NCBI RefSeq assembly: GCF_033807575.1
Contig: NC_084715.1
Location: 7,613,349-7,677,348, forward strand
DNA: 64,000 bases
From: Cydia pomonella
Taxonomy: Eukaryota > Arthropoda > Insecta > Lepidoptera > Tortricidae
Reading direction: 5' to 3'
Shown: piece by piece, positions 21,241 to 32,734 of the stretch
Layout: every line of letters begins with the position of its first letter
Position numbering within the stretch: position 1 is the stretch's first letter
Position numbers and translations under genes: made by a program
The notes under the pieces: generated by a model
Told to the model about the DNA's origin: nothing
Database searches by the model: none
The model's input: only the letters and a program-made list of their open reading frames with translations

Positions 21241-23093
21241 ATCCAGAGTTTGGATTTATCCGCTTAAAAATTTGATACCTATAAGTAGTAAAATGTAAAA
21301 TAATTCATGTTTTTTTTCCTATATATTGTTCTGCTCTAAAACCATTTATATTGTTTGATATTTACAAACACGTATTTTAGTACACTTGTTTTATAAATTT
21401 TAATTTCGCAGAATGCTTCGCAGACTTACCATTTCATTATTTAAAATAATTTTTATTTTCATGATACACCAGCGCAAAGACCGCGCGATCCGTCCTAAGA
21501 AACAGAATCGGAAATTATTTATTTACATTCATACAGTATAGGGATGTTACAATACATTGTGTTCCAGTTCATGTATCTAGCTTGCATGCAAGCGTGCAAA
21601 TAATACCTAGCCTACCTTTTCCTTTGATGACGTACCTAACGGTAGATGCGTGGGATTGCCTCAAACAAGCTAAACTGCTGATCACTCGACGACCGATTTT
21701 CTAATGGTTAATCTTACAGTGTTTTATATTTATGGTATTAAACCTGATGGATTTTTTACGATCTCATAATCAGGTCACGCACAACTTACTTATGATCTCG
21801 ATTAAATTCAGGAACTCATGTATTTCCATGTAAAAAGTCAAGTATAAATCTAAAAGAACATTTAAAGATCACAGACCTCCAAAAACTAGCACAAATAATC
21901 TTTGCAAAAGAAATCGAAATATTTTGTGTCCTTTGACAATGTTAAGTTTACAAAGGAGCTCCGAAATACGTTTCATTTTTTTCATCTTTCACGAGTAACT
22001 TTGATTTACACCATAGTTGATAAAAATGTTTTTCCTTATTCTGCACACAATGCCGAAAATCGACATTGTCGGCGGCGCCGCCAAAATATGGTGTCACTTG
22101 TATCAGATCCAGCAAAATGTAATATCCGGAGAAAATTAAATTTATTTCGGCCACTCGCTCACCTCATTTTGCGAGCATTCCACAATAAAGATCACCGCTC
22201 ATTTAATTTAACTTTTGACGAGGTTTAGGGAAGTTCGTGCGAATCAACCTCGTCTCACACTAGTTATGTAGGTTCTTTTTTTTGATGAAAGTAATACATG
22301 TTGCAATGTTGTGGAGATGAAATTTATGCATGTTACTAAATAAATACCTACTTGTAGTTATTACAATGTTTTCCAAGTAAGTAAAACTTCTTCTTTAAAT
22401 AACATCCAAGATGTTGACACATAAAATATTTGTACGAAATTACCTACTACAATTTTTTTGTACACCTATCGGGATTAAAGTCTCAAGAGACCGAAAGTTT
22501 TCTAGACAGTACCCCCAAATCATTTATTTCTGAGCATATTGGAGAAAATGATATTTAATGTTCCTTTGTAAGCGAAATATTCCGTGGAATGGTTGATTAA
22601 TCCCACAAATAGTAAATGTGTCGCGTTACTTTGCAACCACAAACGTGCTAAATTGGAGTGTGAAGTCCCTAATGTAGGTTCAAGTACAGTTGCTTGTTAT
22701 CGAATTTAAGTGGTTTTTAATTTGGAGACAGATTCCGATTACGAGACCTAGTTTTGATTTGAAACTGATTGCATGGCTTTTTTACCAATATAATTATTGC
22801 GTGCGAGTGTGGAACAGATATTGCTATAAAAATCGTGTCAATGTCATGTTTTTATAGTTTGAATACGCCTTTTCAATTCAGTTGGAGCTGGTTGTCTATT
22901 TAATTCAGAGGCGTTTTAAATATTTGCCGCTCCGCCCCAAGCCAATTAGATTCGGTACCCCATTAAGTGATGATAATGTATTTCATTTAAGGAAAAAAAT
23001 CCAGTTTTGCCGCCCTTTATACCTCAACGTTGTGTGTTGTCAGTAACGCTGTTGTATTCATCATGTGACCTTTACGCCACAGCAAATACCCTG
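21241..23093. other. AT-rich DNA, no supported gene
   Basis: A 108-codon frame at 21902-22228 with a basic stretch (RHCRRRRQ) and an opposing 68-codon frame share the same DNA. Neither shows a known domain or codon signal, so I do not call a gene. Confidence 0.4.
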
Positions 23094-23218
23094 AGGACCT
23101 ACCGCGAAAAAAAGAAAATCGATGTTTCGGTACCTGCCTCTCTATCGCTCTTGCGTATTCGAGCGATAGAGGGGCAAATATAGAAAATTAGACTGTCGTT
23201 TGTCGCGGTAGGGCTCCT
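23094..23218. mobile_element. 125-bp MITE with internal hairpin
   Basis: The termini aggacctaccgcgaaaa and, at the right, ttgtcgcggtagggctcct are inverted copies with a few mismatches. Inside, ctctatcgctcttgcg and cgagcgatagag form a second hairpin. There is no coding capacity. Confidence 0.75.
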
Positions 23219-24040
23219 GTTACAGTCGCCCTTCGAACGAAATCTTTAAGGGAAACAGTATAATTTCAATTGAAATGATTAATTACAGTTAATTACGTTT
23301 AAATGGGTCTTAATTAACCGTGATCCTTGATATTGCTTATACCGATAATTTTACCTACATACACTGGCATCGCAATGCTTATATAATAATAAATTATATC
23401 TTAAAGATGTTTACCGAACTTTATCGATTATGTCATCATGCATTTAGAAATTTTAAATTTCATAAAAAAACGATTATGAAATAATTTTACAGAGGCAACG
23501 ATGTTGTTTGTATACGGAGTAAGCGGAGGATTCCAAAATTCGATAATGGAGAATGGAGGTTCACAAAATGAAATCTTGAGCGTTGCGAGCATTTAAAGAC
23601 ACGAGGGTGTGCTACCAGTGAAAGACAACATTTTTCATCACACCAACGCGAGGGAAGTAATTGCTTTAAAACATTACAAATCCAAATGAACGCTATTAAT
23701 CATTAAAAACCATTACATAAAAGTCTACGAGGTTTGCAACTGTCAAAATGTTTGCATACATGGTGCCATTATAGCTTGTTCTATGTTTTGTTCTATGAGA
23801 TTTGGCTTAAAGGCTTAAATTCCAAAGAAAAAAAGAAGAATACAACAAAATTCTAGGGATTGACAGGGCAAGCGCCCTATGATGTAGTAGTATGATTGCG
23901 CCATCTGTTAAATACATCGATCAGCTAACCATATTCCACCAGCCGACATGAGGAAATAACTCAAAATTTCATCTAAATACTTTGCTACTCGTGTGTAGTA
24001 ATGTGCCAAAGTTCTAATGAAATGTTCTCGGTATTATTGT
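23219..24040. other. no gene seen
   Basis: AT-rich sequence without recognisable features. Confidence 0.4.
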
Positions 24041-24084
24041 TTGTATGTTTATCATCACAGGCCTTTGCGTCTATTGCAGACGAT

Positions 24085-24440
24085 TTAAGCATTTCTGTTT
24101 AGACAACGGGTTTGGTGACTATGGAGGCCGATGCGTGAGCGGCACGACCTCCCACATTTTTGGCAGAGAAAGCTCATGCCACCTGAGGTTCCAGTCCCGA
24201 TTTGCTTTCTGCGACACCTTCTGCTATCCAACGTAGTAAACCAGACTTGGTCGCATAGCTTTCTCCCCTCCACAACACGCTTGCGCCATCCATCACGGTC
24301 TTCAGCTAAAGTTTCCCAGGCATGGTGGTCGATTTCAAATGCTGACATGTCTCGCTTAGCACAGTCTTTAAAGGGCAGCATCGGTTTCCAACGTTCCTTT
24401 TAGCATACGCAACTGCACCAAGCAAGACACGTCGAGGTAT
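24085..24440 (-). pseudogene. C-terminal relic of a LINE polyprotein
   Basis: The minus-strand frame (24085-24381, 98 residues) carries KDCAKRDMSAF, HHAWETLAEDRDGWRKRV and, near its end, a zinc-finger-like tail CQKCGRSCRSRIGLHSHQTRC (Cys2...His-Cys spacing). This order is typical of the last part of one group of non-LTR retrotransposon ORF2 proteins. Upstream on the minus strand the same protein can be followed only after a change of frame, so the copy is broken. A fragment of the same protein region from another copy lies at 38021-38320. The clade (RTE-X-like or CR1-like) is uncertain. Confidence 0.7.
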
Positions 24441-25105
24441 TCTATAGGTACTGTTTATAGGTACTACATATATACAGTTCGTTTTGATTTCTATAACATA
24501 TGAAATAGACGCCAATGAATGCCGTTAATGTTGAAAGTAACGATTTTTAACGTCTTCATTAAGAATATTGAGTAATAATCCCTAATCTTTCTAAATGGAC
24601 ATTTATCTGAGAATTTCCTCATGAAAGTTTCTAGAAATTGCGGAAATATTGATAATGTTCTCCAACTTGCACATTTTCTACTTTTATGTACCTCTACCGT
24701 ACGAGCTTGTGTGGTGAAAAATAATAATTAACCGAATTTCCTTCCCAAATCCTTTAATTCTAAAATAATATCAAATTTATAATTTATTTTAATGTAAAAC
24801 ACCAAAGATTTGCAAAATTAAAATAGTTATTTTACCAAAATGGCCACTGAAATTGCTTTTCCTCTCAACTACTAGGTACTTTTATAACAAGTTAATATTG
24901 GAGAAGTTTTTTAATACAGGTAGGTACTTTGATGATGAAAGATAACTTTGCAGAGAAGGCTGGAAGGTTTTACTTGTTATTTTGTTTATTTTTACCTCAT
25001 AAAGATTTCAGGTAGACTTTAACAATCTTTGGAGTGATGGAATTTATAAAACGCAATAAATTATTGAACAAATTATTAGCACTTCTTAAAATTCTCATTT
25101 TTTTT
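24441..25105. other. AT-rich DNA, no gene seen
   Basis: There is no supported gene or clear repeat. Confidence 0.4.
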
Positions 25106-25465
25106 TATACTACGTCGGTGGCAAACAAGCATACGGCCCGCCTGATGGTAAGCAGTCTCCGTAGCCTATGTACGCCTGCAACTCCAGAGGAGTTACATGC
25201 GCGTTGCCGACCCTAAACCCGCCCCCCCTCGTTGAGCTCTGGCAACCTTACTCACCGGCAGGAACACAACACTATGAGTAGGGTCTAGTGTTATTTGGCT
25301 GCTGTTTTCTGTAAGGTGGAGGTACTTCCCCAGTTGGGCTCTGCTCTAGATCTGGAATGACATCCACTGGCCGTGCCCTACCACACAAAGCGAGATGACA
25401 TCACAATGCCCATACCTCTCTTTAGGACGTAGTTTAAGGACGTACCCGGGTCCGGGTCTCATAGT
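25106..25465 (+). mobile_element. lepidopteran repeat (tacgtcggtggcaaacaagc type), copy 1
   Basis: The repeat starts after a poly-T run at ctacgtcggtggcaaacaag, then catacggcccgcctgatgg, tgcgcgttgccgacc, ccccagttgggctctgctct, agatctgga and ggacgtacccgggtccgggt. It is much more GC-rich than its surroundings. A second copy in the same orientation lies at 43665-43990 and follows the same order with small indels. The 60-codon frame over its start is fortuitous. Confidence 0.85.
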
Positions 25466-25785
25466 TAGGTAAGGTAAATTCTACTGACGTCACCGTATAA
25501 TTACATTTCGAACTTAACATTTTTGAAATAGATCATAGACTACTTACTAAAAACGCTTTCAGAACGGTTGTCATTACTTGTTGATCATTTTTTACGCGTA
25601 TCTAATTTAAAGACGGGGGAATATTGAATGGAACGATGATGATTTAATAAAATTACGAGTGATATTTCAAGTCAATATGATAGGAGTATATACCTAGTTG
25701 TTTTGTGTGAGTTGCTGAGTGTGTACTCTACTAGAAAATAATAGAATAATCGGAAAAGTAGTCTTAATCTCATTTAAACACAACA
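25466..25785. other. AT-rich DNA, no gene seen
   Basis: No feature is supported between the repeat and the LINE fragment downstream. Confidence 0.35.
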
Positions 25786-25792
25786 GTGACAA

Positions 25793-26519
25793 GACCATGA
25801 GGTCACTTACGCCTTGCTTCTGGAAAAAATCCAAAAGACTTTTCTGAGATTTTTATTTAAAAAAGTCTGTGGGTATTATCCTTTCCTTTACCCGACAAAA
25901 TATTTACTTGGAACTCTGGGTTTTAACTCCTTAGAAGTGAGGCGTAATTATGCACTTATGATCGGCGCGTGCAGAATATTACGTGGAGATTCAGACTGCC
26001 CTCAGCTGGTCTTACAGCTGGTACGCCTCCTCATCCCTTCTCTGTCTGTGGCAAAGTTTAATTTTAGGCCTCGTAATCGCGACTTACTTGAGGCGCGCAC
26101 GAAGGCGTACAGGCAATCACCACTGGTTCGTGCTTTGCACTACATCAACGCACTTCTCCAGTCGGCTCCAGACTGCGATCTCTTTGCCAGTAGTTGGAGG
26201 CAAATTTGTGAGCAATGCAAAAACCATTGTGAGGCAATGGATGACCGTCCGTCCTCAGTTAGTTACTAAGGTTCTCTTGTGTTTTGTTATTCTATTTTTC
26301 ATGTATAACACAATTTAATGATCAATACCCTTCTATTTGTGTACGGATATATAACAACAATAATATTGACCTACCTAGTCCCAGATAGTATTCTGTACCT
26401 GATGTGTATGCATTTGTATACTTTCTGTCCTAAATTTCGCAGTGCATTAGTACAAACTGTAATGCTGTGTAATTTTGTTATTAAAATAAAAAAATAAAAA
26501 TAAAATAAAAAAAACAAAT
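25793..26519 (+). mobile_element. 5'-truncated LINE fragment with A-rich tail
   Basis: The fragment holds the last part of a LINE ORF2, a 3' untranslated region and an A-rich tail (aaaataaaaataaaat-type) at about 26483-26519. A different copy of the same family is at 42085-42571 on the other strand. Both are too short to be mobile. Confidence 0.7.
25814..26269 (+). pseudogene. C-terminal part of a Jockey/CR1-like LINE ORF2
   Basis: The 151-residue frame reads LLEKIQKTFLRFLFKK, GYYPFLYPTKYLLGTLGF and NSLEVRRNYALM, followed by a region around SPLVRALHYINALL. This is the segment after the reverse transcriptase domain in Jockey/CR1-type LINEs. The frame is open before the ATG from about 25793 (VTYALL). 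Endonuclease and RT domains are missing, so no activity is expected. The minus-strand fragment at 42177-42551 aligns with it at YPFYPLMYPTLFVLG and LETRRDLALA, which shows they are two copies of one family. Confidence 0.72.
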
Positions 26520-26520
26520 A

Positions 26521-26585
26521 GGATTGGAAAGCTAGAGGGGAGGCCTTTGCCCAGCAGTGGGACACACAAATAGGCTATTAAAAAA
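26521..26585 (+). mobile_element. RTE/SINE-type 3' tail fragment
   Basis: The text ggaggcctttgcccagcagt, gggac, then aaataggctatta and an A-rich tail is the same 3' end as the SINEs at 519-816 and 49243-49505. Only the last 60 bases are present. It sits directly after the A-rich tail of the LINE fragment, so it may have inserted into that tail. Confidence 0.75.
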
Positions 26586-26589
26586 AATA

Positions 26590-28174
26590 AAAAAATAAAA
26601 AATAAAATAAAGACAGAAGGGGACAACCGTTTCTCCATACAAACGTAGTCCCTATTTTTTCTTTCTAATTGATATTTATATGGTATATTTTTTCCCTCGC
26701 GAATTTGGGCCATGGCTTCTGGCTTTACCCATAATATCAATATATTTTTCCATTAAAACATTTCACACAAGCCTTATGACATTTTATTGAAAAAGGTCGA
26801 GGATGATAAAGAATCTCGAGGCAATATGTCACTGAGCAGATTGTTCCTTTCTTATTAACACTAAAAGAAAGTGGGACCATTTCTTGTGACCTACTTTTAG
26901 AACGCGCGATATGATGATGTATGGACACTTAGAAAACGATTGCCCCCACAAAATCAAGCGTGCCTTGTTTTAACGAGTGCCTGAAATACTAAATTTAAAA
27001 CGTATCGCTGAAAATATTAGTCAGATCATGACATGAACTAGTACAGTTCACCCTAATATTTTATCGTATCTAATCTATACAGGGTTACGTTTTTATGTTT
27101 GGCCATACGTTGAATGGTGAATATGTGGGTCATAATACTCGTAATGAACTTTTACTGACAACCCCGAAATAACGAAAAAAAAAATCTCCTGCTCCATAGA
27201 ACACATTGACATGTGATTCACCAAAATAAATGAAACGGCAGATTTTTTGTGATGTCAGTCGGATGGTAAAGAAATTGCGCGGTGATTTTATTGCTGAAGG
27301 TAGTTGAGTTATGGCATTAAAACTATTATACATATATTATATTTTTACTTAACAAATTTAGTACCAGCACGAGCGTAGCCAATAACATAGGAAAAACCGT
27401 GAGTAGTTAAAAGCGCTTACTAACAGAGACCCTATATAGCGGGTCGGTGGCAGTGAACATGTTAACAACATAAGATAAATGAGCTTCACGCAACCAAGCC
27501 TTCAAACAGTTCATAGGTGACCTTAATAACTTATTAAACAGTAAACCTATAGTATTTATATTGATAGGTACTTACACAGTATTTTTTAATCTTTTCATTC
27601 TTGTATACGGCCTTAACTAAGCAGGTAGCTATCTCGGTTTTGAAAAATAGTATGATTCAGCTCCCATTTCGTGGACTCTCTTTCGTCTGTATTGAATGAT
27701 TTAACTTTTGGCTGTACAGTTCGCTTAGGGTACCAACTTGTGCTACTTGTAATTTCTATCTACCTACCCACCACTGAAGTTTTAAAAAAGAAAAGCTTAT
27801 CATTACAATATCTGCTTTATCCACATTAGACGGCTAACGCTCGAATAAAGATACACAGCCGCTCAAAATAAAAGTATAAATACTCGTATACAACTTCAAA
27901 CCATCCTACGTCTCCTAAAACAACAGCGAATACTCCAAATTTATATAAAATGCCAAAGTGAGGCAATAAAATAAATACCATCTACAAATAAACGGCTGAC
28001 TTATTCTCCTAAATGCCTCGCCTACCCCGGAACATAGGAGAAAAATGTAGCAGGGAATTCCTTAGAGGATAAACACAGAAAAATGTGGAGAATGATTCTA
28101 AGAACAATAATATTAGGCCCTTCAATGACCGAAGGGTTAGCGAAGAGCTCCGTTTTAACTCGGGCACTTTGCAT
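26590..28174. other. AT-rich DNA, no gene seen
   Basis: There is no supported gene. The text catacaaacgtagtccc near 26638 recurs in similar form near 42837 and, inverted, near 57635, which points to a dispersed repeat fragment. Confidence 0.4.
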
Positions 28175-28204
28175 TCAGAATCAGAATCAGAATCAGAATC
28201 AGAA
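28175..28204 (-). repeat. (TTCTGA)n microsatellite tail of the LINE
   Basis: About five tandem tcagaa units (plus strand) lie exactly at the 3' end of the minus-strand LINE. LINEs of the CR1/L2 group often end in such short tandem repeats instead of poly-A. Confidence 0.8.
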
Positions 28205-28344
28205 ATATTTATTGTGCAAACTGTGTAGGTACAAGAATATGACTTAGGTACATTTTTTGATGAGTATCAACAGTTTTACCCTTCTCGGGTATACAATTAT
28301 TTTTAACTTAAACTAGGTTTTAATATTTTATCTTAAACTATATT

Positions 28345-31332
28345 TTAATATACATTTAGGTTTACATAGTTATAAAATTCTTTTAAATTATAGAAAACTT
28401 TGTCTATTAAAAAGTTTTTTAAACATCTTTTAAAAGTATTTCCTTCGAGGCTTTTTATTTCGTTTGGCAGATGGTTGAAGACATTAATAGCAGATATGAA
28501 CGTACTTTTTTTATATATTGAGGTGCTAGTTCTCGGAAGTACCATATTGTACTTATATTGTGATCTGATATTTTCTTTGCATGAACGCTTTGTGAAATAT
28601 TCAGGGTGTTTTTTTACAAATAGGCTTAATTCTAATATATAAATACCGGTAAGGGTCAAAAAGCGCTTCTCTCTAAACACTTCACGTAGCGATTCATCCA
28701 TGTACATTCTAAAAACAGTTTTTAAGCATCTTTTCTGCAATATAAATGTTTTATCAACATCAACAGAATTTCCCCAAAAAATTACTCCGTACGTCAGTAA
28801 TGGGTAGACTGTTCCATAATATGCACTAATAACAATTTTTTCGGAGCAAGTTTCTGACAATATCGATAAAGCATAGCATCTACTAGAAATTTTTTTATTT
28901 AGCTCATTTATATGTGCCTTCCAATTTAAATGTGTATCTATTTCAACGCCGAGATAACTAACATGGCTTACGTCATCTACTGACGTATTCGCATTTGACG
29001 CTACAATAGATTCAGGCACAGTTTTATAATTTCTAAATTGTATAAGTTTCGTTTTATCTAGGTTGACATGGAGGTTAAGACTGTTTAGCCATTTTAAAAT
29101 GTTTGTTAGTACACTGTTTATATGTTCTTGCATGTTTTCATATGTATTTTCATTTGAGAACAAAAGAGTAACGTCATCTGCATATAAAGTACACGGTACG
29201 TCAACTATATTTGGAAGTTCATTTAGGTATATTAAAAATAGGAGTGGGCCGAGAATACTACCTTGGGGAACTCCAAGCTGAACTTTCTCAAATGATGACT
29301 GTACCCGTGCAACTGTTTTTGTCTGAACATTGTAACTAACAATTTCTACAGCTTGCTCCCTATTGTACAAATAAGTGTAAAATAGTTGAAGAGCATTTCC
29401 TCTTATTCCAATATTTTCAAGCTGTTTTAGAATAATGTCAAAGTTTACGCAGTCAAAAGCTTTTGACATATCGATCAAGAGGGAGGCACAAAGGTTTTTT
29501 TTGTTTACACTCTCCCAAACAAGCTTTAACGTTTCAAATATAGCTGTTGTAGTAGATTTCCCCTTTTGAAATCCAAATTGGCATGAGTTCAGGATTTTAT
29601 TTTGATTAAGAAATTTAGTTAATCTAATGTGTATTACCTTTTCAAAAATTTTAGAAAAAGTAGGTAATAAAGCTATGGGTCTGTAGTTGCTCAAGTTGGT
29701 TTTGTTTCCTTTTTTATAGAGTGGTTTTATTATTGCTTTCTTAAGGTCATCGGGGAATATTCCAGTTTCAAGCGTTAAATTTATAATGTGCATAAGAGGG
29801 TCTGAAATATAGTCCACACATGATTTAACTACTTGAATTGGTATATTATCGTGACCCGAGGATTTTTTATTTTTTAAGGAGGCCACAATCTTTTTAATTT
29901 CACTAGTATCAACCGGAGTCAAAAAAATACTATTTGGGATACAATTTAATTTATATTTATATTCTTTGGGGTCAAACGTATTTAATATATTTTGGAATGT
30001 GTAATGTTTATTAAATGCTTGTGCTATCTCTTGAGGGTTTTCAAATGTTGTTCCATCTTTGTCTATTTTCGTTAAAGTTATTGGTATTGTATTCGTGGAA
30101 CAGGTATTTAATTTTATTAAGCCCCATGTAGCTTTTTGCTTATTCGTACTATTTGAAATGTATCTATCGTTTGATATAATCTTAGATTTTCTAATGGCAT
30201 TTTTTAATATTTTACAGTATTTTTTATACTTCATCAGAGTGAGCCTATTATCTTTTGTTTTTTGATTGGTAACGTGTAACTTTCGTTTGATTTTACTGGA
30301 TTTTAAAATACCTTTCGATTTCCAGTTTGGTCTTTTCATATATGTGACTTTGGTTTTTTCTAGTGGGATGCAGAGATTAAAGACCAGTGAAAAAATGTCG
30401 GCAAATGATTTATAGGCTGTGTTAGGATCTGATTCCCTATAAACGTCCGCGAAGTTAATTTGAGCAATATATTTTTTGAAGATGTCAAGATGATAATCAA
30501 TCCTTCGTCTTTCAACAAACCAGTACTTTTGATTATAGCTATAATTTGTTGGTAATTCAATGAGTTGACCAGTATGATCTGACATTCCTAAATTCATTAC
30601 TTTAGATGTATATTTATGGGAGTTTGTTAGTAGATTATCAATGCATGTTTCTGAAGTAGGAGTTATTCTTGTAGGCTCATCTATTGTATGTCTAAGGTTA
30701 AATTTGGCTAGTGTATTTAGAAATGTGTTTGTGGCTTTATCTGCATTTAAAATGTTTACATTGAAATCACCAGCTATAATAATTTTGCGATTTAAATATC
30801 GAGATCTAAGTGTTAGTTTGCTTACAAGAGTTTCAAACTGAGAGATAAATAAGTCGAAGTCACCATCAGGCGATCTGTATACGCATACAACTATGTGGTC
30901 TATTTCGGAAATACTAATTCCGCAAGCCTCAAAGTGTAATTCGATTGACATTTCTGATATCCAGTCTATGCTTTGACAATTTAACGACTTTTTTGTATAA
31001 ATACAAACACCACCACGAGATTTACGTGTTCGACAGAAATATGTGACCAATTTATAGTCATCAATTTGTAAAATTGAAGTTTCATTTTTTTTAAGAAACG
31101 TTTCAGAGAAGCATAATATATCTATGTTTGAGGCTGATGTTAATATTTCTATTTGATTTATCTTAGATTTCAGGCTTTGGACATTTTGATGAAATATACT
31201 AAGGTAATTTGTCTCACTTTTAGTTAAAAGAGCTTTGCTAGTTTGGGTTTTCTTCCCGGTTTCGAAAAAAATAATAAGGAATCGTTCCTTTTTTCGGTAA
31301 TGGCTCCTGCAAATTTGATATTGTGCATATAT
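28345..31332 (-). CDS. LINE ORF2: endonuclease and reverse transcriptase
   Basis: This ORF2 cuts target DNA and copies the LINE RNA at the cut. The frame is open for about 995 codons from a stop at 31335-31333. It has no ATG before the endonuclease blocks, the first usable alternative codon near 31050 being TTG. Counting from that TTG, AGDFNVNIL is at about 93-101 and the terminal endonuclease SDH at 157-159. Upstream codons add the N-terminal endonuclease blocks FHQNVQSLKSKINQIEIL and ILCFSETFL, so the true protein starts before 31050. RT blocks are NYRPIALLPTFSKIFEKVI (455-473), LIDMSKAFD (525-533), GVPQGSILGPLLF (593-605) and YADD (623-626). The end matches the Jockey/CR1 thumb region. All catalytic residues are present. 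It overlaps ORF1 by about 95 bases in the +1 frame, so frameshifting or reinitiation is implied. Confidence 0.93.
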   Translation of the reverse strand: MYAQYQICRSHYRKKERFLIIFFETGKKTQTSKALLTKSETNYLSIFHQNVQSLKSKINQIEILTSASNIDILCFSETFLKKNETSILQIDDYKLVTYFCRTRKSRGGVCIYTKKSLNCQSIDWISEMSIELHFEACGISISEIDHIVVCVYRSPDGDFDLFISQFETLVSKLTLRSRYLNRKIIIAGDFNVNILNADKATNTFLNTLAKFNLRHTIDEPTRITPTSETCIDNLLTNSHKYTSKVMNLGMSDHTGQLIELPTNYSYNQKYWFVERRRIDYHLDIFKKYIAQINFADVYRESDPNTAYKSFADIFSLVFNLCIPLEKTKVTYMKRPNWKSKGILKSSKIKRKLHVTNQKTKDNRLTLMKYKKYCKILKNAIRKSKIISNDRYISNSTNKQKATWGLIKLNTCSTNTIPITLTKIDKDGTTFENPQEIAQAFNKHYTFQNILNTFDPKEYKYKLNCIPNSIFLTPVDTSEIKKIVASLKNKKSSGHDNIPIQVVKSCVDYISDPLMHIINLTLETGIFPDDLKKAIIKPLYKKGNKTNLSNYRPIALLPTFSKIFEKVIHIRLTKFLNQNKILNSCQFGFQKGKSTTTAIFETLKLVWESVNKKNLCASLLIDMSKAFDCVNFDIILKQLENIGIRGNALQLFYTYLYNREQAVEIVSYNVQTKTVARVQSSFEKVQLGVPQGSILGPLLFLIYLNELPNIVDVPCTLYADDVTLLFSNENTYENMQEHINSVLTNILKWLNSLNLHVNLDKTKLIQFRNYKTVPESIVASNANTSVDDVSHVSYLGVEIDTHLNWKAHINELNKKISSRCYALSILSETCSEKIVISAYYGTVYPLLTYGVIFWGNSVDVDKTFILQKRCLKTVFRMYMDESLREVFREKRFLTLTGIYILELSLFVKKHPEYFTKRSCKENIRSQYKYNMVLPRTSTSIYKKSTFISAINVFNHLPNEIKSLEGNTFKRCLKNFLIDKVFYNLKEFYNYVNLNVY

Positions 31333-32734
31333 TTACAGAGTTCTGTACAATTGATTCAGCTGCCTCCGAAGGTACAGCAGAACATTTGAGATCAGCAGCA
31401 GCAACATCATTTACAAAGCTATAATATGCTTCCTTATAATCCATTTGATCAAGAATTGCATTTATTTTTTTACAAATTTCTTTCATGTACATATATTTAT
31501 TTTTCAGTTTACTCCTTTTATTACATAAAATTTCAACAAATCTAAAGTTATTGATTTGTATGCAGCTTTGGCGAAGCAGATAATTCAAGACATTTACATC
31601 TATGTCCTTACTAATTCTAATGCCTAAAATAAAAACGGTACAATTTTCTAATGATTTTAGGACACTATTTAAGGCAGTAACAATCTTCATGGGGTTAGTG
31701 TCGTGTTCTCCAAGCGATAAAACAACTTTATCACCCTTTACAAAGGTATAGTCTTTAACAGAGTCCATAATGATGTCTGACGTGGCGCCTGGCGAAATGA
31801 ATGATTTCACGTTGTATTTCGTGGAGTCGTTGTCATATCGCATTCGGAGGAGCATAGAGGAAATTCCAGCACATTGCTCTCCACCAAACACAAAAATGTT
31901 TTTGGTTTTACTTTCTCCTTCTTGAGTGCTTTGTCCGAGATTCAGTGTTGAGGGTAATTTTTTGGTAACCATATTCGATATAATTGTATGCCGCTCACTT
32001 TGTGAGGAGGGGTTTGTAGAGTTAGTTGAAGGAGAGGTATCAATTTCAGGAATTCCTTTTTCCGCACATCGAGTTTTCTTATTTTTTCCAGTTTTAGGCG
32101 TTGACTTGATTGGCGATCCAATGCCACCACCATCAAGAAGTTTTTTTAATGTCGCGATCTGACGTTCTAGATCTGCGTGACCTTTTGTTAATCTCCTCAC
32201 TTCTGTATTAAGGACTTCAATTTCCTCGTGTGCGCTATTTAGTTGAGTGGTGAGAACTGTGATTTCGTCCTTCAGTTCAATAATTTGTGTACTCTCAGTT
32301 AGATTGGGTAGGCTTTTCACGCTGATATCCTCATCGTTATCGGACGTCGATTCGGCTGAGCTACAGAAAGGAGAGTTTTTTAATGTGCTATTTATCGTAT
32401 TAACTGGTGATAAGCTGATACTTTTTCGTCTAGGTCTCCTTCTAGATGTCACATTGTTTATTTCGTCATTTTTCTCGAGACATTTCTTTTTTTCTTGCTT
32501 AGGCGTTGATTGTATCTGAGGTTCAATCGTTGGAGAGGGACCAACACATTTATTGCACTTCCAATTTCCCTTGTCTTTTTTTGTCATGAGCAGAAACCTT
32601 TTTATACTCACATTTGCCGTGCATTTTATGTGAAGAATTTTTTTACATGTGCAGCATTTAAGATATTCCCTCGAGGTTACAGCGGTTCCACATAACGAGC
32701 ATTTTGTTTTTTTATCATTTATATGGAAAGACAT
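31238..32734 (-). CDS. LINE ORF1: PHD finger, coiled coil, SGNH-like region
   Basis: This is the ORF1 protein of the LINE, thought in this group to bind RNA and assist assembly of the ribonucleoprotein. Residues 12-63 form a complete C4HC3 PHD pattern: C12, C15, C27, C30, H35, C38, C60 and C63, with the usual Trp two residues before C60. A Ser/Thr/Lys-rich linker follows, then a coiled coil at about 150-200 (leucine-spaced heptads around EIEVLNTEVRRLTKGHADLE). The last half, about 280-420, has the alternating beta-alpha pattern of the SGNH/esterase fold known from CR1 ORF1 proteins. Its first block reads VFGGEQCAGI, where a GDS-like nucleophile block is expected, and VLSLGEHDTNP stands at the GxND block. 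The nucleophile serine is therefore not evident. The ATG at 32734 directly precedes the PHD finger, which supports this start. Confidence 0.88.
   Translation of the reverse strand: MSFHINDKKTKCSLCGTAVTSREYLKCCTCKKILHIKCTANVSIKRFLLMTKKDKGNWKCNKCVGPSPTIEPQIQSTPKQEKKKCLEKNDEINNVTSRRRPRRKSISLSPVNTINSTLKNSPFCSSAESTSDNDEDISVKSLPNLTESTQIIELKDEITVLTTQLNSAHEEIEVLNTEVRRLTKGHADLERQIATLKKLLDGGGIGSPIKSTPKTGKNKKTRCAEKGIPEIDTSPSTNSTNPSSQSERHTIISNMVTKKLPSTLNLGQSTQEGESKTKNIFVFGGEQCAGISSMLLRMRYDNDSTKYNVKSFISPGATSDIIMDSVKDYTFVKGDKVVLSLGEHDTNPMKIVTALNSVLKSLENCTVFILGIRISKDIDVNVLNYLLRQSCIQINNFRFVEILCNKRSKLKNKYMYMKEICKKINAILDQMDYKEAYYSFVNDVAAADLKCSAVPSEAAESIVQNSVNICTISNLQEPLPKKGTIPYYFFRNREENPN

Noticed and set aside
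21902..22228. 108-codon open frame on the plus strand
   Set aside because: No known domain, and an opposing 68-codon frame covers the same DNA. Length is compatible with chance in AT-rich sequence.
28175..28204. Possible CRISPR-like or regulatory hexamer array (tcagaa)n
   Set aside because: Position at the LINE 3' end and the pure short period identify it as the LINE's microsatellite tail.
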